Assembly (NCBI GenBank): GCA_030684475.1
Contig: JAUXWB010000020.1
Coordinates: 1 to 62,872, forward strand
DNA length: 62,872 bases
Source of the DNA: Reyranella sp.
GTDB lineage: Bacteria; Pseudomonadota; Alphaproteobacteria; Reyranellales; Reyranellaceae
Direction: 5' to 3'
Part shown: positions 19,899 through 31,931 of the stretch, piece by piece
Numbering within the stretch: position 1 is the stretch's first letter
How the letters are laid out: the number at the start of each line of letters is the position of its first letter
Notes under the pieces: model-generated
Seen by the model: the letters and a program-made list of their open reading frames with translations, nothing else
The model's database searches: none
Told to the model about the DNA's origin: nothing
Translations under genes and position numbers: made by a program

Positions 19899-20906
19899 TT
19901 ACTTGGTGGCAGCGGGAGGCTTGGCGGCCGGCGGCGCGGCGGGCGTCGCCGGCTTGGCCGGAGCGGCCTCGGGCTTGCTGCCGTCGATGTTGAATTTCTC
20001 GATCTTGGCGCGCGAGCGCAGCAGGTCGAGTTCGGCCGTGACGGCCTCGCGGACCATTTCCTCACGAAGCTGCTCGGCGAGTTCCTCGTAGGCCGGCGGC
20101 GGCGCGTTGCGGCGATCCTCGATCTGGATGACGTGATAGCCGAACTGCGTCTTGATCGGCGTAGCGGTCATGTCGCCCTTCTTGAGGTCGAATGCAGCAT
20201 CGGCGAATTCCTTCACCATGTCGCTCTTCTTGAACCAGCCGAGATCGCCGCCTTCGGCGCCCGACGCCTTGTCGGTCGACTTTTCCTTGGCGAGCTTGTC
20301 GAAAGCCGCGCCCTTCTTGATCTCGGCGATCAGCGCCTTGGCCTCGTCCTCGGTCGCCACCAGGATGTGGCGTGCGTGGACCTCCTCCTCCGCCGGGATC
20401 GACTTCAGCCGCTCCTCGTAGCGCTGCCGCAGCTTCTCGGCCGTGACCTTGCGGGCGATCTCGCGCTGGATCCAGAAATCCTGCAGCACCTGCTCCTCGA
20501 CGAAAGCCAGGCGCTTCTTGTAGATCGGGTCGTCGGTGACCTTGTTCTTCTTGCCCTCCTGGACCACGAGCTTGCTGTCGACGATGCGGTCGAGCAGCGC
20601 CGGAAAGACGGCCTGCAGCGGCATGCTGCGATACTGCGGCGGCAGCGACTGCTGCGCGATCTCGAGCTCCGACAGCCGGACCGGCTGGCCGTTGACGGTC
20701 GCGACGATGGGATCCTTGAGCGGCTGGGCGGCGGGCTTGGCCACCGGCTTCTGGGCCGGCGGCTTGGCGGCGGGTGCCGGCGGCTTGGCGGCGGGCGCCG
20801 GAGGCTGCGCCGGGTTCTGTGGCTGCTGGGCAAGGGCGGGGCCCGCGATGGCCGCGGCTGCGCAGCACAAGACGACGAGACGCAGGGGGCGCAAATAATG
20901 GCTCAT
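19899..20906 (-). CDS. Parvulin-type peptidyl-prolyl isomerase, exported
   Basis: This 335-residue protein has an N-terminal signal peptide (about 1-26, ending near GPALAQQ). A Pro/Ala/Lys-rich low-complexity stretch (about 27-60) and a SurA-like helical chaperone region follow. The parvulin domain (about 170-270) contains ARHILVATEDEAKALI, GGDLGWFKKSDMV and FGYHVIQIED. A second Pro/Ala tail ends the protein. It should act in the periplasm on outer-membrane protein folding. The start is ATG 20906; the frame extends further upstream without a signal peptide. It precedes argJ by 83 bases and is divergent from secA, which fits an export theme. Confidence 0.88.
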   Translation of the reverse strand: MSHYLRPLRLVVLCCAAAAIAGPALAQQPQNPAQPPAPAAKPPAPAAKPPAQKPVAKPAAQPLKDPIVATVNGQPVRLSELEIAQQSLPPQYRSMPLQAVFPALLDRIVDSKLVVQEGKKNKVTDDPIYKKRLAFVEEQVLQDFWIQREIARKVTAEKLRQRYEERLKSIPAEEEVHARHILVATEDEAKALIAEIKKGAAFDKLAKEKSTDKASGAEGGDLGWFKKSDMVKEFADAAFDLKKGDMTATPIKTQFGYHVIQIEDRRNAPPPAYEELAEQLREEMVREAVTAELDLLRSRAKIEKFNIDGSKPEAAPAKPATPAAPPAAKPPAATK

Positions 20907-21240
20907 GACGGGCTCCGGGAACTTCTTGTCTCGACAATGGGAGGCAGCGCACATCCGTTTACACAGGCCCGCTCGGGCCAAGCAAGCACCGCCTCTGCAA
21001 CAGGGGCATGGATGCGGGTCAATTGCGGCACTTTTTCGTGAGCATGGCGTCGGCGACGCGGCACGCCGGATTAAATATCTTTCATCCTGACCGCCGACGC
21101 GCCGGGCCGACTGGCCGGCCGTGCCAAAGCCCGGCGCGGGACGGTTGCCGGCGCGTTGACACTGGCGGGCACGCTCTCTATTTCTGATCAGGACGGCGGG
21201 CCGGAGTGCCCGCCTAAGTCATTAGAATATCGAGGTTTTC
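20907..21240. other. Intergenic region between the foldase gene and secA
   Basis: This spacer separates two divergent genes. It holds the likely secA promoter (21156-21184) and presumably one for the foldase on the other strand. I see no structured RNA and no SecM-like arrest ORF. Confidence 0.5.
21156..21184 (+). promoter_or_regulatory. Probable sigma70-type promoter of secA
   Basis: A perfect -35 box TTGACA (21156-21161) is followed after 17 bases by TATTTC (21179-21184), a partial -10. A transcript would start near 21191 and give a leader of about 50 bases to the secA ATG. The assignment rests on spacing and the -35 match only. Confidence 0.5.
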
Positions 21241-24018
<2,778 letters not shown>

Positions 24019-24095
24019 GGCGATGGGACTGCCGCGCGAGGGCGGGGCTCTGCGCAGATCTCGCGACCAAAGAGCTCCGTGCGGCAGGAACCATG

Positions 24096-25808
24096 TCACT
24101 TCGGAGCCGGCACCCTCCGCGTCGGTGTAGGCGCGGGACTCGTCTTTCTTTGCGACGGCGGCGCTCTCGGGTCCCTGGCCTGGGATCCCTCGCCTGCCCT
24201 CGGCCCCTCGGCATAAAGGACGTATCCGGGTAAGCCGTCGCGGAGAATATTCGTCCGAACGACACGGCCGGCATCCGGCCGGTCGACAGCCTTCAGCAAC
24301 GCGCGTCCAGCCGCGGCGAATTCCTCCTCGGTGATCAGATGGATCGACCAGGCCAGGATCGGGCATCCGTTGCCGTCGAGGCGCCACTGCAGGTACTCCT
24401 TCATTTCGTCGGAGATCTTGTGGGCGAGAATGTCCTCGATAAAGACGACCTGGGGACGGGCGAACTGGGCGAGGTAGTTTCCATAGAAATCGGCGTACAG
24501 GATCTCCGAATAGCCGGGCTTGAACCAGGCGCGCGGCTGGGCGTTGATGACCACGACCGGTCGATCGCGGCATTCCGGGAAGGTCTTGATCCACTCGGCG
24601 GACTGGCGAAACGGCTCGTTCCAGGGTCTTGAGCGACCGGCCGTCATCGTGACGGCCATCCACAGCACGATCGCAGAGAGCGCCAGGTTCGCCACGACAC
24701 GGATCGGCCGCTCGGCGCCCGGCACGCCAGCGTCGTAGAGCTTCGCACAGAATGCCCAGAGGAAAGGGGAACTGACGAGCAGGTTCCTGTCCGTGAAGTT
24801 CGGTGCAATCAGGAGCGAGCTGGCGATGCCTCCGGCAAGAACAGCCAGCGGTACGCCGACGAACAGCGCGGTCTCCGGATCGAGTGGAAACCGGCCAAAA
24901 GCAAGAATGCCCGGCTTCGATGCCGCTGCCGGCCGAGGCACGACCCTTCCGAACCAGCCCGGCCTCATCACCAACAACCGCTGCGCCGCGAATGCCGCGG
25001 CGCAGATGGCAAGCGCGAGCAAGGCCTTGTTGGTAAAGGAGTAGATCAGGGCGGTTCGGAGCTGCGAGAAATACCAAGCGGGATCGCCGTGAATCCAGTT
25101 CCTCGTCGTCGAATACTGCGAAAACACCTCGATGACGACCTTCACGTAAAGGCCCGTCGAAACCAGCAGGACGACGGCGAGCACGGCGAGCACGAGGCGC
25201 TGGCGCGGGCAGAAGAACCCGAGAACGATCAGGACGGCCAGGCATTCGTACATGAGATAGAAATGGACGAACGACCCGATCAGCATCAGCACCGCGAGGC
25301 CGGCCAGCTCCGGCAGCACACGTGCCTCACGCCGTGACCGCTTGGACAGGAGGGACAGGCTGACGACGAGGATGGCGACGCCGATCAGGAATGCCAGCGA
25401 ATAGCCGCGCGCATTCTGCGCATGGTAAAACCAAAAGAACGAACCCGTTGCCATGGCGCCCCCGAACAACCGGGCGGCGAGGCTGAAGTAGGGTTTGGTC
25501 GCGGCGACGAACAGCAGAATGGCGGCGACGCCGCATACGGCGCTGAGACTGCGCAGGCCGACCTCGCCATCGCCGAAAAGATGGGCGTGGACAAAAGCCA
25601 GTCCATAATAAACCGGCGGATGGACGTCCGTGACGATGCGGGCGACGAATTCGTCGAAGCCGATGCCGACTTCGACGATCCATGCCGTGAAAAGCTCGTC
25701 CAGCCAGAAGCTGCTGACCCGGAGGCCGACAAAGGCGCCCACCAACCCGATGGCGCAGGCGACGCCGAAGCAGCCAACGGCAATCAGGCTGTCCAGATTC
25801 GGCCGCAT
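24096..25808 (-). CDS. Glycosyltransferase family 39-like membrane protein
   Basis: This is a polytopic membrane protein of about 570 residues if started at ATG 25808, which has AGGGGAA five bases upstream. The opening hydrophobic helix is followed by SSFWLDELFTAW. An acidic pair after the first membrane segment, here Asp-Glu, is the hallmark of GT39/ArnT-like enzymes that use polyprenyl-phosphate sugars. About ten further membrane segments lead to a periplasmic C-terminal domain. A charged Pro/Arg tail (last 40 residues) is unusual. The acceptor is unknown; a cell-envelope glycosylation role is inferred. The frame is open to 26000, but the extra N-terminus overlaps the tonB-like gene. Confidence 0.72.
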   Translation of the reverse strand: MRPNLDSLIAVGCFGVACAIGLVGAFVGLRVSSFWLDELFTAWIVEVGIGFDEFVARIVTDVHPPVYYGLAFVHAHLFGDGEVGLRSLSAVCGVAAILLFVAATKPYFSLAARLFGGAMATGSFFWFYHAQNARGYSLAFLIGVAILVVSLSLLSKRSRREARVLPELAGLAVLMLIGSFVHFYLMYECLAVLIVLGFFCPRQRLVLAVLAVVLLVSTGLYVKVVIEVFSQYSTTRNWIHGDPAWYFSQLRTALIYSFTNKALLALAICAAAFAAQRLLVMRPGWFGRVVPRPAAASKPGILAFGRFPLDPETALFVGVPLAVLAGGIASSLLIAPNFTDRNLLVSSPFLWAFCAKLYDAGVPGAERPIRVVANLALSAIVLWMAVTMTAGRSRPWNEPFRQSAEWIKTFPECRDRPVVVINAQPRAWFKPGYSEILYADFYGNYLAQFARPQVVFIEDILAHKISDEMKEYLQWRLDGNGCPILAWSIHLITEEEFAAAGRALLKAVDRPDAGRVVRTNILRDGLPGYVLYAEGPRAGEGSQARDPRAPPSQRKTSPAPTPTRRVPAPK

Positions 25809-25902
25809 CGCGTTTCCCCTGCCGGTGATCGCCACCGGGCCCTTGATTTTCCATACCATACCCGCGGGCGCAGGCCATTGTTCAGGGCGTCGGGAGTCCG
25901 TC

Positions 25903-26736
25903 TCAATCCCTGAGGCGAAAGCGGATGCGTACCGTGCGCGTCGCCTCGATCCCGGGTGCCGGCAGCGTCGCACCCTGCAGCAGGCGGAGCGCGGCGGCAT
26001 CGAGGGCCGTGAAGCCGCTGCCCTTCACGACGGCCGCCTCTGAAACCTGGCCGCCGGGCATGACGATGAAACGCACGGTGACCTCACCCTCTTCGCTCCG
26101 TCGCCGCGCCTCGTCTGGATAGCGGCGATTGGCGGCGAGCCAGGCCGCGAGCAACGCGTTCCATCCCGGCGCGACAGTCGCTGGGGCGGCCGCGACCGCC
26201 GCGGGGGCGGGGAGCACCGGAGACCCCGATTCTGCCGGCGCCTTCGGGGCCGGACGCGCCGGCGCCGGCTGCGCGACGGTCGGTGCCGTACGCTTCGGCT
26301 CCGGCTTGGGCTGAGCGGCCTGCGGCGCGGGTTGTGCCGGCTTTGGCGGCGGTGGCGGTGGCGCGGAGAAATCGGGCGGTGCCAGCGCTTCCGGTGGCGG
26401 CGGTGCGAAATCGGGCAGTGCCGGTTCCTTCGGCGGGTCGAGCGCGGCAACTGCAGGAGGTTCAGGTTCAGGTTCTGGCACAGGTGTCGGCGCGTCGGAC
26501 GGGGGGATCTCGCTCGCCGTGGCGACCGGCGCCCGATCGGGCTCGACGAAGACCGTGATGGCCGCCGCGTCGTCGATGGCAAATCGCTGCAGACCGAAGG
26601 CCATCAACGCCGCTGTGACCACGATCGCATGCAGGCCGAGCGACGCGGCGATCGCAGCACCGAGGCTCCAGCCCGAGGCAGGGGCGATCCCGATCGGTCG
26701 TCCTAGTTGATTGCTTGTGATGTTATAATGTAACAT
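25903..26736 (-). CDS. TonB-family energy transducer
   Basis: The 277-residue protein has one N-terminal membrane anchor (about 24-48), a long proline-rich periplasmic span (about 70-185) and a TonB C-terminal domain (about 195-277). That domain contains RYPDEARRRSEEGEVTVRF and VVKGSGFTALDAAALRLL. It would pass proton-motive-force energy to the divergent outer-membrane receptor at 26788. The only ATG before the membrane anchor is at 26736, and it lies inside the Zur-like operator. The real start may differ, but no alternative GTG or TTG precedes the anchor. Confidence 0.85.
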   Translation of the reverse strand: MLHYNITSNQLGRPIGIAPASGWSLGAAIAASLGLHAIVVTAALMAFGLQRFAIDDAAAITVFVEPDRAPVATASEIPPSDAPTPVPEPEPEPPAVAALDPPKEPALPDFAPPPPEALAPPDFSAPPPPPPKPAQPAPQAAQPKPEPKRTAPTVAQPAPARPAPKAPAESGSPVLPAPAAVAAAPATVAPGWNALLAAWLAANRRYPDEARRRSEEGEVTVRFIVMPGGQVSEAAVVKGSGFTALDAAALRLLQGATLPAPGIEATRTVRIRFRLRD

Positions 26737-26740
26737 TATC
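26719..26740. promoter_or_regulatory. Zur-like operator between tonB-like gene and receptor
   Basis: The palindrome ATGTTATAATGTAACAT (26720-26736) matches the proteobacterial zinc uptake regulator consensus, roughly ATGTTATANTATAACAT, with a single deviation from symmetry. It contains a perfect -10 hexamer TATAAT (26724-26729) on the plus strand, so bound repressor would block transcription of the receptor. It sits in the 51-base divergent spacer and overlaps the tonB-like start codon. The consensus is from memory of known Zur boxes; binding is inferred. Confidence 0.72.
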
Positions 26741-26787
26741 TTTCAAGACGATACGAAACCGGACCATTGGCGACAAGGGGAAGTCGG

Positions 26788-28923
26788 ATGCGGCGAATTG
26801 GTGGATCAGCTTTGGTTCTAGGGGCAGTACTTGCAGCGACTGGCCCGGTTGGGGCTCAGACCAAGCCGGACGAGGCCACGATCGACCTCGACGTCACCGC
26901 CAAGCGGCTCGATCGCGAGCGCAGTTCGATCCTGCCGAGCCTGGGGGCCACCCGTTACGACTTCAGCAAGACCGCCATCCAGAACACCCCGCAGGGCGAG
27001 AACGCGCCGCTCAACCAGGTGCTGCTGCGCGCTCCCGGTGTGGTGCAGGACGGGTTCGGCCAGATCCATGTCCGCGGCGACCACGGCAGCCTGCAATACA
27101 GGCTCGACGGCGTGCAGCTCCCGGAGGGCCTCTCGCTGTTCAGCAACATCCTGTCGCCGCGCTTTGCCAACGAGATCTCGCTGCTCACCGGCGCGCTGCC
27201 GGCGCAGTACGGCCTGCGGACCGCGGGCGTGGTCGACATCGGCGTGAAGTCGGGCTCGACCAACCCCGGCGGCGAGGCCTCGGTCATGGGCGGCTCCTAC
27301 AACTGGATCCAGCCGGCCCTGCAATACGGTGGCCGCTCCGGCGCGATCGACTACTTCGCCGTCGGCCAGTACGTCAGCAACGGCATCGGCGTCGAGAATC
27401 CGACCCCCTCCTACACGCCGCTTCATGACGACACCGCCCAGTGGTATGGGCTGGCCAAGGTCACCGGCATCGTCGATGAGAACACGCGGCTGAGCTTCAT
27501 CGCTGGCGGGGCAAGCGCGCGCTACCAGATCCCCAACGTGCCCGGCCAGACGCCGGCCTTCACTGTGAACGGCATATCCGACTGGAACAGCTCGATCCTC
27601 GACCAGCGGCAGTGGGAGGACACCTACTTCGGCATCACCTCGCTGCAGAAGAGCTACCAGAACTTCAACATGCAGCTGTCGGGGTTCACCCGCTACTCCA
27701 ACCTCTCCTACCAGCCCGACGTCATCGGCGACCTGCTCTACAACGGCATCCAGCCCTATGCCAACCGGACGAGCCTCGCCGCCGGCGTGCAGGGCGATGC
27801 AAGCCTGAAGATCGCGGCCGCCCATACGTTGCGCGGTGGCTTCCTGGTGCAGAGGGAGCGCGTCACCAGCCTGACCAACGGCAATGCCATCACGCTGGTC
27901 GCCGACCCGGACGATCCCGATGCCGATCCCATCCCCTCCGGCCAGACCGCCGGCTTCACTCAGGGTTCCGACCTCGTTGGCTGGACCTACAGCCTTTACC
28001 TGCAGGACGAATGGAAGGTGGTCCCGACAGTAACGGTGAATTTCGGCGCACGTTTCGACGCCATATCCGGCGTCACGTCAGAGAACCAGCTTAGCCCCCG
28101 CGTCAACGTCGTCTGGGAGCCCGACCCAAAGATCACCCTGCGGGCCGGCTATGCGCGATACTTCGTGCCGGCACCGCTCAACCAGGTGAACCCCAACTCA
28201 GTCGCGGTGCTGACGGGGACGACGGCGGCGCCCGAAGTGGCGCTGAACGATCCCGTGAAGGCGGAACGCTCGGACAATTTCGACGTCGGCCTGACGTTGA
28301 AGCCGGTCGATGGGCTGACGCTGGGCTTCGCCGGCTTCTACAAGTTCGCCCAGAACTACCTGGACAAGGGCCAGTTCGGCGCGCCGATCACCTTGACCTC
28401 CTTCAACTACGCCAACGCGCAGGTGGCGGGCCTGGAACTCTTCACCAGCTACGACAAGGGTCCATGGTCGCTCTATAGCAACCTTGCCTGGACCCGAACC
28501 TCGGCGAAAAACATCAACTCCGCACAATTCAATTTCGACCAAGCCGAACTCGACTATATCGCGAACAACTGGATTTTCACCGACCACGATCAGAGCTGGA
28601 CCGGCTCGGCAGGTGCGGCCTACGTCTTCAACTCGGGCTCCGATTGGGCCACGCGTGTGTCGGCCGACGTGCTGTTCGGCAACGGGTTGCGGACCAGCGT
28701 CGTCACGCCCAACGACACTGCGCTGCCGGCCTACGCCACGCTCAACATGTCGCTCACCCAGAAGGTGCCGATCAGCGTCAGCAAGGGCACGCAGGTACGT
28801 TTCGACGCCATCAACTTGGCCGACAGTATCTACCAGATCCGCACTGGCGAGGGCGTCGGCGTCGGTGCGCCGCAGTACGGAATGCGCCGGGCCTTCTTCG
28901 TGACCCTGTCGCAAAAATTCTGA
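26788..28923 (+). CDS. TonB-dependent outer-membrane receptor, probably zinc-regulated
   Basis: The 711-residue protein has a signal peptide (about 1-23, ending GPVGAQ) and a plug domain (about 50-155, with LLRAPGVVQDGFGQIHVRG and YRLDGVQLPEG). A beta-barrel follows and ends in the outer-membrane signature FFVTLSQKF with terminal Phe. ATG 26788 is preceded by AAGGGGAAG. The Zur-like site upstream and the divergent tonB suggest a role in zinc or metallophore uptake, comparable to ZnuD-type receptors. I do not see a His-rich loop, so the substrate is inferred from the operator only. Confidence 0.88.
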   Translation: MRRIGGSALVLGAVLAATGPVGAQTKPDEATIDLDVTAKRLDRERSSILPSLGATRYDFSKTAIQNTPQGENAPLNQVLLRAPGVVQDGFGQIHVRGDHGSLQYRLDGVQLPEGLSLFSNILSPRFANEISLLTGALPAQYGLRTAGVVDIGVKSGSTNPGGEASVMGGSYNWIQPALQYGGRSGAIDYFAVGQYVSNGIGVENPTPSYTPLHDDTAQWYGLAKVTGIVDENTRLSFIAGGASARYQIPNVPGQTPAFTVNGISDWNSSILDQRQWEDTYFGITSLQKSYQNFNMQLSGFTRYSNLSYQPDVIGDLLYNGIQPYANRTSLAAGVQGDASLKIAAAHTLRGGFLVQRERVTSLTNGNAITLVADPDDPDADPIPSGQTAGFTQGSDLVGWTYSLYLQDEWKVVPTVTVNFGARFDAISGVTSENQLSPRVNVVWEPDPKITLRAGYARYFVPAPLNQVNPNSVAVLTGTTAAPEVALNDPVKAERSDNFDVGLTLKPVDGLTLGFAGFYKFAQNYLDKGQFGAPITLTSFNYANAQVAGLELFTSYDKGPWSLYSNLAWTRTSAKNINSAQFNFDQAELDYIANNWIFTDHDQSWTGSAGAAYVFNSGSDWATRVSADVLFGNGLRTSVVTPNDTALPAYATLNMSLTQKVPISVSKGTQVRFDAINLADSIYQIRTGEGVGVGAPQYGMRRAFFVTLSQKF

Positions 28924-28972
28924 CGCCAATCTGACATGATTCGGCGGGGTCGGACGTGATAGACCTTGCATC

Positions 28973-29728
28973 ATGCCCAACCAGACCATTCCTCACGTCG
29001 TGCCGCTCCAGGGCGGTTCCAATTTCCGCGATCTCGGCGGCTACCGCACCACCGACGGCCGCATCGTGCGCCGCGGCGCAGTCTTTCGCTCCGCCCATCT
29101 CGGCAACCTGACGGACGACGACCGCACCGCCGTCGGCCGACTGGGCGTGCGCACCATCGTCGATCTGCGCGGCATCAACGAGGCGGCCGAGACGCCGCAC
29201 CGCATCGACGGTCTCTCCTGCCGAATCGTCGGGGCCCACATCGAGCCCGGAGTCGGCGAGAGGATCAGGGGCGCCGTCGCCGACGGCAGCGCCACGCCCC
29301 ACGTGATGATGGGCTTTCTCACCGATCACTACCGCGACTATCCGCGCCGCTGCGCGCCAGGCTTCCGCACGCTGTTCACGACCTTGAGCGACGGCACGCA
29401 CCGGCCGCTGGTGTTCCATTGCACCGCCGGCAAGGACCGCACGGGTTTCGCCTCGGCGCTGCTGCTCAGCCTGCTGGGGGTGCCGTGGGACGCCGTGATG
29501 GAGGACTATCTCCGCACCAACGAACTGTGGACCGGCCACATCGGCCGCTATCCCGAACTCGATGTCGAGACCCGCGCCGCCATCGTGGAGGCGCGCACAT
29601 CCTATCTCGAAGCGGCCTTCGAGGTCGTGCGCGCCGATTTCGGCGGGCCGGAGCAATTCGCCGAACGCGCGCTCGGGCTCGACGCCATGGCACGCGAGCG
29701 CATCCGGGCCGATTTGCTGGAAGGGTGA
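28973..29728 (+). CDS. Tyrosine-protein phosphatase (IphP/Y_phosphatase3 type)
   Basis: This 251-residue protein has the cysteine phosphatase loop HCTAGKDRTG with nucleophile Cys150 and Arg156. The family's N-terminal signature NFRDLGGYRTTDGR is at about 18-30, followed by RRGAVFRSAHL. Such enzymes dephosphorylate protein tyrosine or phosphoinositides; the bacterial substrate here is unknown. No signal peptide is seen, so it should be cytosolic. The ATG at 28973 lies 49 bases after the receptor stop. It may be co-transcribed with the epoxide hydrolase gene 22 bases downstream. Confidence 0.88.
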   Translation: MPNQTIPHVVPLQGGSNFRDLGGYRTTDGRIVRRGAVFRSAHLGNLTDDDRTAVGRLGVRTIVDLRGINEAAETPHRIDGLSCRIVGAHIEPGVGERIRGAVADGSATPHVMMGFLTDHYRDYPRRCAPGFRTLFTTLSDGTHRPLVFHCTAGKDRTGFASALLLSLLGVPWDAVMEDYLRTNELWTGHIGRYPELDVETRAAIVEARTSYLEAAFEVVRADFGGPEQFAERALGLDAMARERIRADLLEG

Positions 29729-29750
29729 CTTCCGCGCTACGCCTGAAGGC

Positions 29751-30998
29751 ATGGCCGAGCGCTACGACACCCCGGAACCCTTCAAGGTCGACATTCCCGA
29801 GCGGGCGCTGATCGATCTCGACGAACGCCTGCGCCGTTGGCGGCCCGCGCCCGCCATCGCCGACGACGGCACCTGGGCTTCCGGCACAGACCCCGGTTTC
29901 CTGGCCGAGCTGGTCGAATACTGGCGCCATGGCTACGACTGGCAGCGCTGCCAGGAGGCGATCAACCGTTGGCCCAACTACCTGGTCGACATCGGGCCGC
30001 AGCGGCTCCACTTCATCCGCGAGCCCGGCACCGAGATCGAGGACGCGCCGCGGCCGCTGCCGCTCGTGATCACCCATGGCTGGCCGGGCTCGATCGTGGA
30101 ATTCCTGCACATCATCGACGTGTTGGCCCATCCCGAGAGGCATGGTGGCGATCCACTCGATGCCTTCGACGTCATCGCCCCTTCCCTGCCCGGCTATGGC
30201 TTCTCAGGCCCGCCGGTCCGCGCCGACGGCACGATGGGCCCGATCGGTCCCCGCGCCATCGCCGGTCTCTGGCACAGGCTCGTCCATGAGAAGCTCAACT
30301 ACCGTCGCCCGTTCGGCGCCCAGGGCGGCGACTGGGGTGCCGTCGTCTCGTCATGGCTCGCCTTCGACCATCCCCTCCGGGAAGAGAAGGACGACTGGCG
30401 CTCGGGTGCGCTCGGCCTGCACCTCAACATGATTGGCCTTCGGCCCGGCATCGACCTCGGGACGACCGAATTCAGCGCCGCCGAGAAAGAGTGGCTCGCC
30501 AGGGTCCAGGGCGAACGCGACGAAAAGACGGCCTACCAGCGCATCCAGGCGACGCGGCCGCAGACCTTGGGCGTGGCGCTCGCCGATTCACCAGTGGGAT
30601 TGGCCGCATGGATCGTCGAGAAATTCCAGGGCTGGAGCGATTGTGGCGGCAACCCGCTCAACCGCTTCTCGATGGACCTGCTGCTGGATAACATCATGGT
30701 CTACTGGCTGACCGGCACGGCCGGCACCGCGACCTGGCTCTATCGCGGCGTCACCGAGCAGACGCCGCGCGCCCTGCCCGACGGCCAGCGCGTCGAGACG
30801 CCGACGGGTTTTGCCGCCTTTCCTGCCGACCTCGCGCCGCCGCCGCCCCGGGAATGGATCGAGCGCGCCTACAATCTCCGCCGCCACACGATTATGCCCA
30901 AGGGCGGTCACTTCGCGGCGCTCGAGGAGCCCCAGCTCCTCGTCGAGGACATCCGCGCCTTCTTCCGCCCGCTGCGTTACGGTGCGGCAAACGACTGA
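29751..30998 (+). CDS. Epoxide hydrolase (EHN-domain alpha/beta hydrolase)
   Basis: The 415-residue protein has the N-terminal epoxide-hydrolase lid/arm domain (about 7-115, with FKVDIPERALIDLDERL). The alpha/beta-hydrolase core shows the oxyanion motif HGWPGS at 109-114, the nucleophile Asp194 in GGDWGAVV, and the catalytic His near 387 in GGHFAALEEP. This matches the microsomal/juvenile-hormone-type epoxide hydrolases that open epoxides to diols. ATG 29751 gives the proper N-terminus; the longer open frame overlaps the phosphatase gene. It converges with the ABC permease gene with an eight-base gap. Confidence 0.9.
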   Translation: MAERYDTPEPFKVDIPERALIDLDERLRRWRPAPAIADDGTWASGTDPGFLAELVEYWRHGYDWQRCQEAINRWPNYLVDIGPQRLHFIREPGTEIEDAPRPLPLVITHGWPGSIVEFLHIIDVLAHPERHGGDPLDAFDVIAPSLPGYGFSGPPVRADGTMGPIGPRAIAGLWHRLVHEKLNYRRPFGAQGGDWGAVVSSWLAFDHPLREEKDDWRSGALGLHLNMIGLRPGIDLGTTEFSAAEKEWLARVQGERDEKTAYQRIQATRPQTLGVALADSPVGLAAWIVEKFQGWSDCGGNPLNRFSMDLLLDNIMVYWLTGTAGTATWLYRGVTEQTPRALPDGQRVETPTGFAAFPADLAPPPPREWIERAYNLRRHTIMPKGGHFAALEEPQLLVEDIRAFFRPLRYGAAND

Positions 30999-31006
30999 GC
31001 CCCGGA

Positions 31007-31918
31007 TCAGCGATCGCGCAGCTTGGGATCGATGGCATCGCGCAGGGAATCGCCGAACAGGCTGATCCCGAGCACCGTCAGCATGATGGCGAGGCCGGGA
31101 AAGACGGCGATCCAGGGTGCCGTCGTCGCATATTCCTCAGCCCCGCCCTGCAGCATCAGGCCCCACGCCGGCACCGGCTCCTGCACGCCGAGGCCGAGAT
31201 AGGACAGCGAGGCCTCGGCCAGGATGGCCTGGCCGACGAAGGCCGACAGCATGATGAGGAACGGCGCCATCACGTTGGGCACCATGTGGCGGAGCACGAT
31301 GCGGGCATGGCCGAAGCCCAGCGCGCGCGCCGCGTCAACATAAGGGATTTCCCGGACCGCGAGCGCGCTCGCTCTCACCACGCGGCCGCACCGCGGGATG
31401 AGCGGGATGGTGATGGCAAGGATGACATTGAAGACGCCGGTGCCGAACACGGCAACGACGGCGAGGGCCAGGATGATCAGCGGGAAGGCCATCAGCACGT
31501 CGAGCACGCGCTGGAAGAGCAGATCGAACCAGCCACCGAAGTAGGCACTGGAGACCCCCAGGACCAGGCCGATGGCGCCGCCCATGAAGGCGGCGCTGAA
31601 GCCGACGATCAGCGCCGTGCGCGCGCCATAGACCAACCGCGAGAAAATGTCGCGACCGAGTTGGTCGGTGCCCAGAACATGCGCCCAGCTCGGCGCCTCC
31701 ATCATCGCGTTGAAGTCGATCTCCTCGGGATCGTAAGGGGCGATCCACTCGGCCGAGACGCCGGCCGCGAACATGATCACCACGATGGCGAGACCGAAGG
31801 TGCCGAGGGGCTGGCGGCGGGAGAAGTTGAGCGCAACGCCCAGCAGCGAGCGCTTGCGCTCGGGCAACTCCTCGATCAGCCCGGCCGTTGCGGCGCGATT
31901 GGGCGCGACGATCGTCAT
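31007..31918 (-). CDS. ABC transporter permease, DppC/OppC type
   Basis: This is an inner-membrane permease of 303 residues with an N-terminal anchor (about 37-57), the OppC-like extracytoplasmic loop (GTDQLGRDIFSRLVYGAR) and five further membrane segments. The cytoplasmic EAA-type loop is RALGFGHARIVLRHMVPNV, which contacts the ATPase. It is the last gene of a five-gene importer cluster (ATPase, ATPase, binding protein, permease, permease) read on the minus strand. The substrate is a peptide, nickel or similar class-5 ligand and cannot be narrowed further. Confidence 0.93.
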   Translation of the reverse strand: MTIVAPNRAATAGLIEELPERKRSLLGVALNFSRRQPLGTFGLAIVVIMFAAGVSAEWIAPYDPEEIDFNAMMEAPSWAHVLGTDQLGRDIFSRLVYGARTALIVGFSAAFMGGAIGLVLGVSSAYFGGWFDLLFQRVLDVLMAFPLIILALAVVAVFGTGVFNVILAITIPLIPRCGRVVRASALAVREIPYVDAARALGFGHARIVLRHMVPNVMAPFLIMLSAFVGQAILAEASLSYLGLGVQEPVPAWGLMLQGGAEEYATTAPWIAVFPGLAIMLTVLGISLFGDSLRDAIDPKLRDR

Positions 31919-31931
31919 TGCGGACGGCCTT

